Shown here: positions 61,295 through 64,000 of the stretch, piece by piece
Numbering within the stretch: the stretch's first letter is position 1
Layout: the number at the start of each line of letters is the position of its first letter
Source: an uncultured Erysipelotrichaceae bacterium
GTDB taxonomy: Bacteria; Bacillota_I; Bacilli_A; RF39; UBA660
Direction of reading: 5' to 3'
Assembly: GCA_902761685.1 (NCBI GenBank)
Contig: CACWLI010000007.1
Span: forward strand, 1 to 64,000
Length of the DNA stretch: 64,000 bases
Program-made: the position numbers and the translations under genes
Notes under the pieces: model-generated
Seen by the model: only the letters and a program-made list of their open reading frames with translations
What the model was told of the DNA's origin: nothing
Database searches by the model: none

Positions 61295-61323
61295 TTGGAA
61301 TTTGTCAAATTATATGATATATT
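61295..61323 (+). promoter_or_regulatory. promoter of the candidate structured RNA
   Basis: TTGGAA (61295-61300), 17-bp spacer with TGA before the -10, TATATT (61318-61323). Confidence 0.6.
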
Positions 61324-61324
61324 A

Positions 61325-61838
61325 TTATTGTTATCAAAGATAAAATGTATTTAATTATATGTTTTGATTCTTTAATAACATTCGTGTTGTTGTTATTTCG
61401 ATTAATACCTTCACTGGCTATTAATCCTGATAATAATGATACACAATTTTCCTTTATTTATTATTAATATAAAGTATTTAGTTATATTTTACTATTAATA
61501 ATAAGTAAAAAATAATAACTGTTAGTTCAGTTATTATACGCACACTTTAATGGTAACACCCATTAATAAGAAGGTAGTATGTTAACACCTGTTTTATATA
61601 GTCTTAGTACTATTTATAATTTGATGATTATAAAGATCTTAAGATAGGATTATATAAAATAGATTACTACTTATTATTAATTTCATTATACCATTATAAA
61701 TTTTCTGTAATTAGAAAATAATGAATGCGGATATATCAAAATCTGCAGGTATGTGTAAACATTTATTTATATTTAGTGCATTACTTATAAATGAATGCAT
61801 AATTACCAAAAAACCTAACGACGATAAGTTAGGTTTTT
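61325..61838 (+). ncRNA. candidate large structured RNA, about 510 nt
   Basis: A 690-bp gap with no convincing gene on either strand. From the plus-strand promoter to a terminator (AAAAAACCTAAC / GTTAGGTTTTT, 61808-61838) there are many paired segments: GATTAATA..TATTAATC, ATAATAACTG-TTAGTT-CAGTTATTAT, TTAATGG..CCATTAA, GCGGAT..ATCTGC, TGCATT..AATGCA, and a 14-bp long-range closing pair ATTAATAATAAGTA with TACTTATTATTAAT about 170 nt apart. I saw no RNase P, tmRNA or SRP signature. The strand is inferred from promoter and terminator; a TGGTATAAT on the minus strand near 61685 leaves some doubt. Confidence 0.45.
61808..61838. terminator. terminator of the candidate structured RNA
   Basis: AAAAAACCTAAC-GACGATAA-GTTAGGTTTTT, strong and symmetrical. 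Confidence 0.88.
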
Positions 61839-61847
61839 AAGTGCAAT

Positions 61848-61878
61848 AAAAAAACCACTACTAATTAGTGGCCTTTTT
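61848..61878. terminator. terminator of the paralogous membrane-protein operon
   Basis: CCACTA / TAGTGG stem with A7 on the left, so a T run on the minus strand. Confidence 0.85.
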
Positions 61879-61881
61879 AAT

Positions 61882-62490
61882 TTAAATAAACATTAGAAAT
61901 AATACAATTAATATAATAAATAATATAATAGCAATTTTTATTAATCTATCACCATAATAAGAAGGAATAACACATTTACTATCTCTAATATTATTTTTAT
62001 ATTTTACTTCAATATATTCACCATCTGTATATTTAATAAAATATGGTTTATCAATTTCAAAAACAACTTCATCATCATGAATATACTCTCCATATACAAT
62101 TAATTTATCTTTTTTAATTTCTTTAATTTTAACAAAAACTATATCATCATTATTTCTTGAATTTATATGTATTCCTAAAAAGAAAATAATGATTGTTATA
62201 ATTAGTGTAATAAAAAATACTGGCTTTAAGTTTATTTTCTTATTTTTAATCTTAACTTTACTCTTTATTTTTGTTCTATATAAGTAAATTAATAAAATTA
62301 AAATTAACGCAATTGCAGAATATTTTAATTCAGATGTAAGAGATATATATGTTTTATCATTTTTATTAAATGTAAATAAATATATAAAAAATAATATCCA
62401 TAATGGTAATCCAAAAGCAAATATTGCAAGTGATAATTCATTAATTATTCTATCATATGTAATTTTATCTTTTTTCTTTTCTTTTTTCAT
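61882..62490 (-). CDS. three-span membrane protein, paralogue 3
   Basis: 202 residues. Three hydrophobic spans (about 20-42, 53-70, 88-106), then an outer beta-rich domain whose core reads KKDKLIVYGEYIHDDEVVFE and IDKPYFIKYTDGEYIEV, and a last span near the C-terminus. The core motif DKLVV...DD...INKP..K..DxI recurs in the two upstream genes, so these are tandem paralogues. Function unknown. Ribosome site TAGGAGAAT. Confidence 0.65.
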   Translation of the reverse strand: MKKEKKKDKITYDRIINELSLAIFAFGLPLWILFFIYLFTFNKNDKTYISLTSELKYSAIALILILLIYLYRTKIKSKVKIKNKKINLKPVFFITLIITIIIFFLGIHINSRNNDDIVFVKIKEIKKDKLIVYGEYIHDDEVVFEIDKPYFIKYTDGEYIEVKYKNNIRDSKCVIPSYYGDRLIKIAIILFIILIVLFLMFI

Positions 62491-62505
62491 TATTACATTA
62501 TTCTC

Positions 62506-63137
62506 CTATTTTACAATCTTTTTTTCTTCAACAGATGGCATTAATGATGCAAATATAATCATCATTACAAAAAACACACCTGAAGCTATTAATAAAGATA
62601 CTCCATATTCTTTATCTATTAAATATTTTAGATCACCAATTCTTTTACTATATTTAATATGTATGTTATCCCCTTTTTTGACCTTAATTAAGAATGGTTT
62701 ATTAATTTCATAAGAAACAGTATCATCATTTACAATTCTATTTATAACTAGTTTATCATCCCTAACATCTGCAACAGTAACATACCATACATAATATCCA
62801 GTATAATATTCTTTTGTAATACAAAAACCAAAAGTACCTGTTATTATAGTTAGAATTAATAATATTTTTAAAAGAACACTATTTTTATAAACACGTAAAT
62901 ATAATCTTTTTATAATATAATATGCTATTTGAAACAATAGTGGTCCAAACATAAGCGATAAATTTATAATTAATATTATAGTAAAATATTTTTTTCATTA
63001 AAGCTTATTAAATCTATAGGTGGTTTTATTTCAGAATATATATATGAAGTTATAAAAATAATAACCAAACATATACAAAATACATAAGAATATATTTTTT
63101 CAGATTTTTCTTTAAATTTTTCTCTATCTATTTTCAT
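62506..63137 (-). pseudogene. three-span membrane protein paralogue 2, frameshifted at a poly-A run
   Basis: Two frames that make one gene. The first 48 codons (MKIDREKFKEKSEKIYSYVF.. to SFNE) give span one. At an A7 run (62989-62995, read as A on the minus strand) the frame shifts; adding one A continues as KKYFTIILIINLSLMFGPLL, span two, then span three and the domain with DDKLVINRIVNDDTVSYE and INKPFLIKV. The restored length (210 residues) equals its two paralogues (202 each). Without the shift the first frame ends at 62976 as a 53-residue product. It may be a broken gene, a phase-variable tract, slippage-decoded, or a sequencing error. Starts in the stop of the upstream gene (ATGA). Confidence 0.72.
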
Positions 63138-63742
63138 TTTATTCTCCCACTTTGTACTTTTATTAATATTAATATAATAGTAAGTGTTAATAATGAAATA
63201 GATGGAATAAAAATCCTCAAATATAATTTTTTATCATAAAATTTATAGCTATTATTATCACGAACTAATTCAATCTCATCTTCTACTTTAAACTTATATA
63301 ATAATGGCTTATTAATATGAATACTTTTTGTATCATCATTTTCTTTAATAGTTACAACTAATTTATCATTTTTAATTTCTCTTATTATTCCTTCTTTTAT
63401 CATTATATTATTATAGTTGCCTTCATTTATAAATCTTGTATATTCACTATAAACTATCATTCCAATTGATATAATGATTAATATAATATAAATAAATGGT
63501 ATTTTAACTCTTTTATTAGTTTTCTTTTTTTCTTTAATATGTATTTGCTCATAAGCTTTTTGAATAGTAGTACTAATAATTAATAATCCCATTAATACAA
63601 TAGAAATAATATAAAACTTTTTATCAAGTTTTATATTATTTGAAATCCTCATAGTTACAAACATAGATATAAGTGTTATAAAAGCTAGTATTTTATTAAT
63701 TATTTTCATTACTTTAAAAGATTTATTTTCCATAATAATCAC
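63134..63742 (-). CDS. three-span membrane protein, paralogue 1
   Basis: 202 residues. Three spans (about 12-27, 42-56, 80-97), an outer domain with NDKLVVTIKENDDTKSIHIN and KPLLYKFKVEDEIEL, and a last span (LRIFIPSISLLTLTIILILI). Same core motif as its two downstream paralogues. TATAAT and AGGTGAT sit upstream in the compact start module. First of the three-gene operon. Function unknown. Confidence 0.65.
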   Translation of the reverse strand: MIIMENKSFKVMKIINKILAFITLISMFVTMRISNNIKLDKKFYIISIVLMGLLIISTTIQKAYEQIHIKEKKKTNKRVKIPFIYIILIIISIGMIVYSEYTRFINEGNYNNIMIKEGIIREIKNDKLVVTIKENDDTKSIHINKPLLYKFKVEDEIELVRDNNSYKFYDKKLYLRIFIPSISLLTLTIILILIKVQSGRIK

Positions 63743-63762
63743 CTATTTTAATTATAGCATAT

Positions 63763-63800
63763 AAAAAATGACTAATATATTTTATTTATTAGTCATTTTA
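63763..63800. terminator. terminator upstream of the paralogue operon
   Basis: AAAATGACTAATA / TATTAGTCATTTT perfect stem; it ends the minus-strand gene that runs off the window edge. Confidence 0.88.
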
Positions 63801-63802
63801 CA

Positions 63803-64000
63803 TTAACTAAGCATATATTCTAAAATATACTTAAACATACTAATTATTTTATCTAATATAGCAGAATTAAAAAATGTAAATATAGTTAATACTATAGTAA
63901 TAATAGTAATATTCTTTTGAAATAAATCATTTCTCTTCTCTATCTTTTTATTAATTGATTCACTAATTAAATCTTTTAAATCATATCTGTTTTGTAAATT
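63803..64000 (-). CDS. partial gene at window edge, C-terminal membrane segment
   Basis: The last 65 codons of a minus-strand gene: a charged helix (DLISESINKKIEKRNDLFQK) leads into one hydrophobic span (NITIITIVLTIFTFFNSAIL) and a short tail ending EYMLS. Such coiled-coil plus span ends occur in CorA-like and other membrane proteins. The start lies beyond the window. Confidence 0.65.
   Translation of the reverse strand, partial: NLQNRYDLKDLISESINKKIEKRNDLFQKNITIITIVLTIFTFFNSAILDKIISMFKYILEYMLS

Noticed and set aside
61325..61480. Startless minus-strand frame of about 50 codons containing SGLIASEGINRNNNN
   Set aside because: No start codon or ribosome site, and it opens right after a stop. 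The region pairs extensively with itself, so I favour RNA over protein.
1..64000. Mycoplasma genetic code (TGA as Trp)
   Set aside because: TGA ends spoIIP, dnaB and the 63134 gene in ATGA overlaps, and Trp codons in conserved motifs are TGG. The standard code applies.

Overview
The window is about 64 kb of very AT-rich DNA from a low-GC, anaerobic Bacillota lineage. TGA works as a stop codon (for example at the spoIIP and dnaB gene ends), so this is the standard bacterial code and not Mycoplasma code 4. DnaB (DnaD-domain) and DnaI, the rpsT/spoIIP/yqxA-like cluster, xerD-deoB, and a tcdA/6S/rarA neighbourhood all resemble Bacilli. A superoxide reductase, relics of the sporulation engulfment machinery (SpoIIP, SpoIIM), CotF-like proteins, a class-D-like sortase and a BY-kinase polysaccharide module fit an uncultured gut Bacilli group (RF39-like). 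I cannot prove the taxon from sequence alone.

Layout. 1-3.8 kb: transglutaminase-like protein, rpsT, spoIIP operon, YigZ fragment, DUF3267 protease. 3.8-17.4 kb: housekeeping genes (uvrC, dnaB-dnaI, murC, TelA-like) interleaved with short unrecognised genes. Many of these have their own near-consensus promoter (TTGACT-N17-GGTATAAT) and a G-rich ribosome site. 17.4-20.3 kb: radical SAM protein, three tRNAs, polysaccharide deacetylase. 20.2-23.1 kb: an insertion nested in the 3' end of tRNA-Lys, flanked by 48-bp direct repeats and carrying one gene, a nine-zinc-ribbon protein with an embedded nuclease-like domain. 23.1-33.2 kb: phosphatase, spoIIM, mnmA, DNA methyltransferase, SPFH protein, XRE-like regulator, a structured tandem repeat, ZIP transporter, a 35-aa basic peptide, two NlpC/P60 hydrolases and dfx. 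33.2-34.5 kb: a broken junction between a response regulator and a beta-helix surface protein. 34.5-54.2 kb: ylmH, GTPase, alkD-like, rlmCD, deoB, xerD, two hybrid histidine kinases, rarA, tcdA, a 6S-like RNA, metK with a SAM riboswitch, flippase and transporters. 54.2-61.2 kb: a seven-gene tandem family of unknown function, directly downstream of a sortase/Wzz-BY-kinase/CpsB operon. 61.2-64 kb: a candidate large structured RNA and a family of paralogous membrane proteins, one frameshifted at a poly-A run.

Two recurring regulatory designs stand out. Terminator hairpins donate their 3' arm as the -35 box of the next promoter (three cases). Many minus-strand genes begin with a compact module of -10 box, GGTGAT ribosome site and ATG; several nominal upstream starts are really the ribosome site, so I moved those starts inward. 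The most novel candidates are the seven-gene tandem family, the tRNA-Lys mini-island, the roughly 500-nt structured RNA and the hairpin repeat array next to the ZIP transporter.
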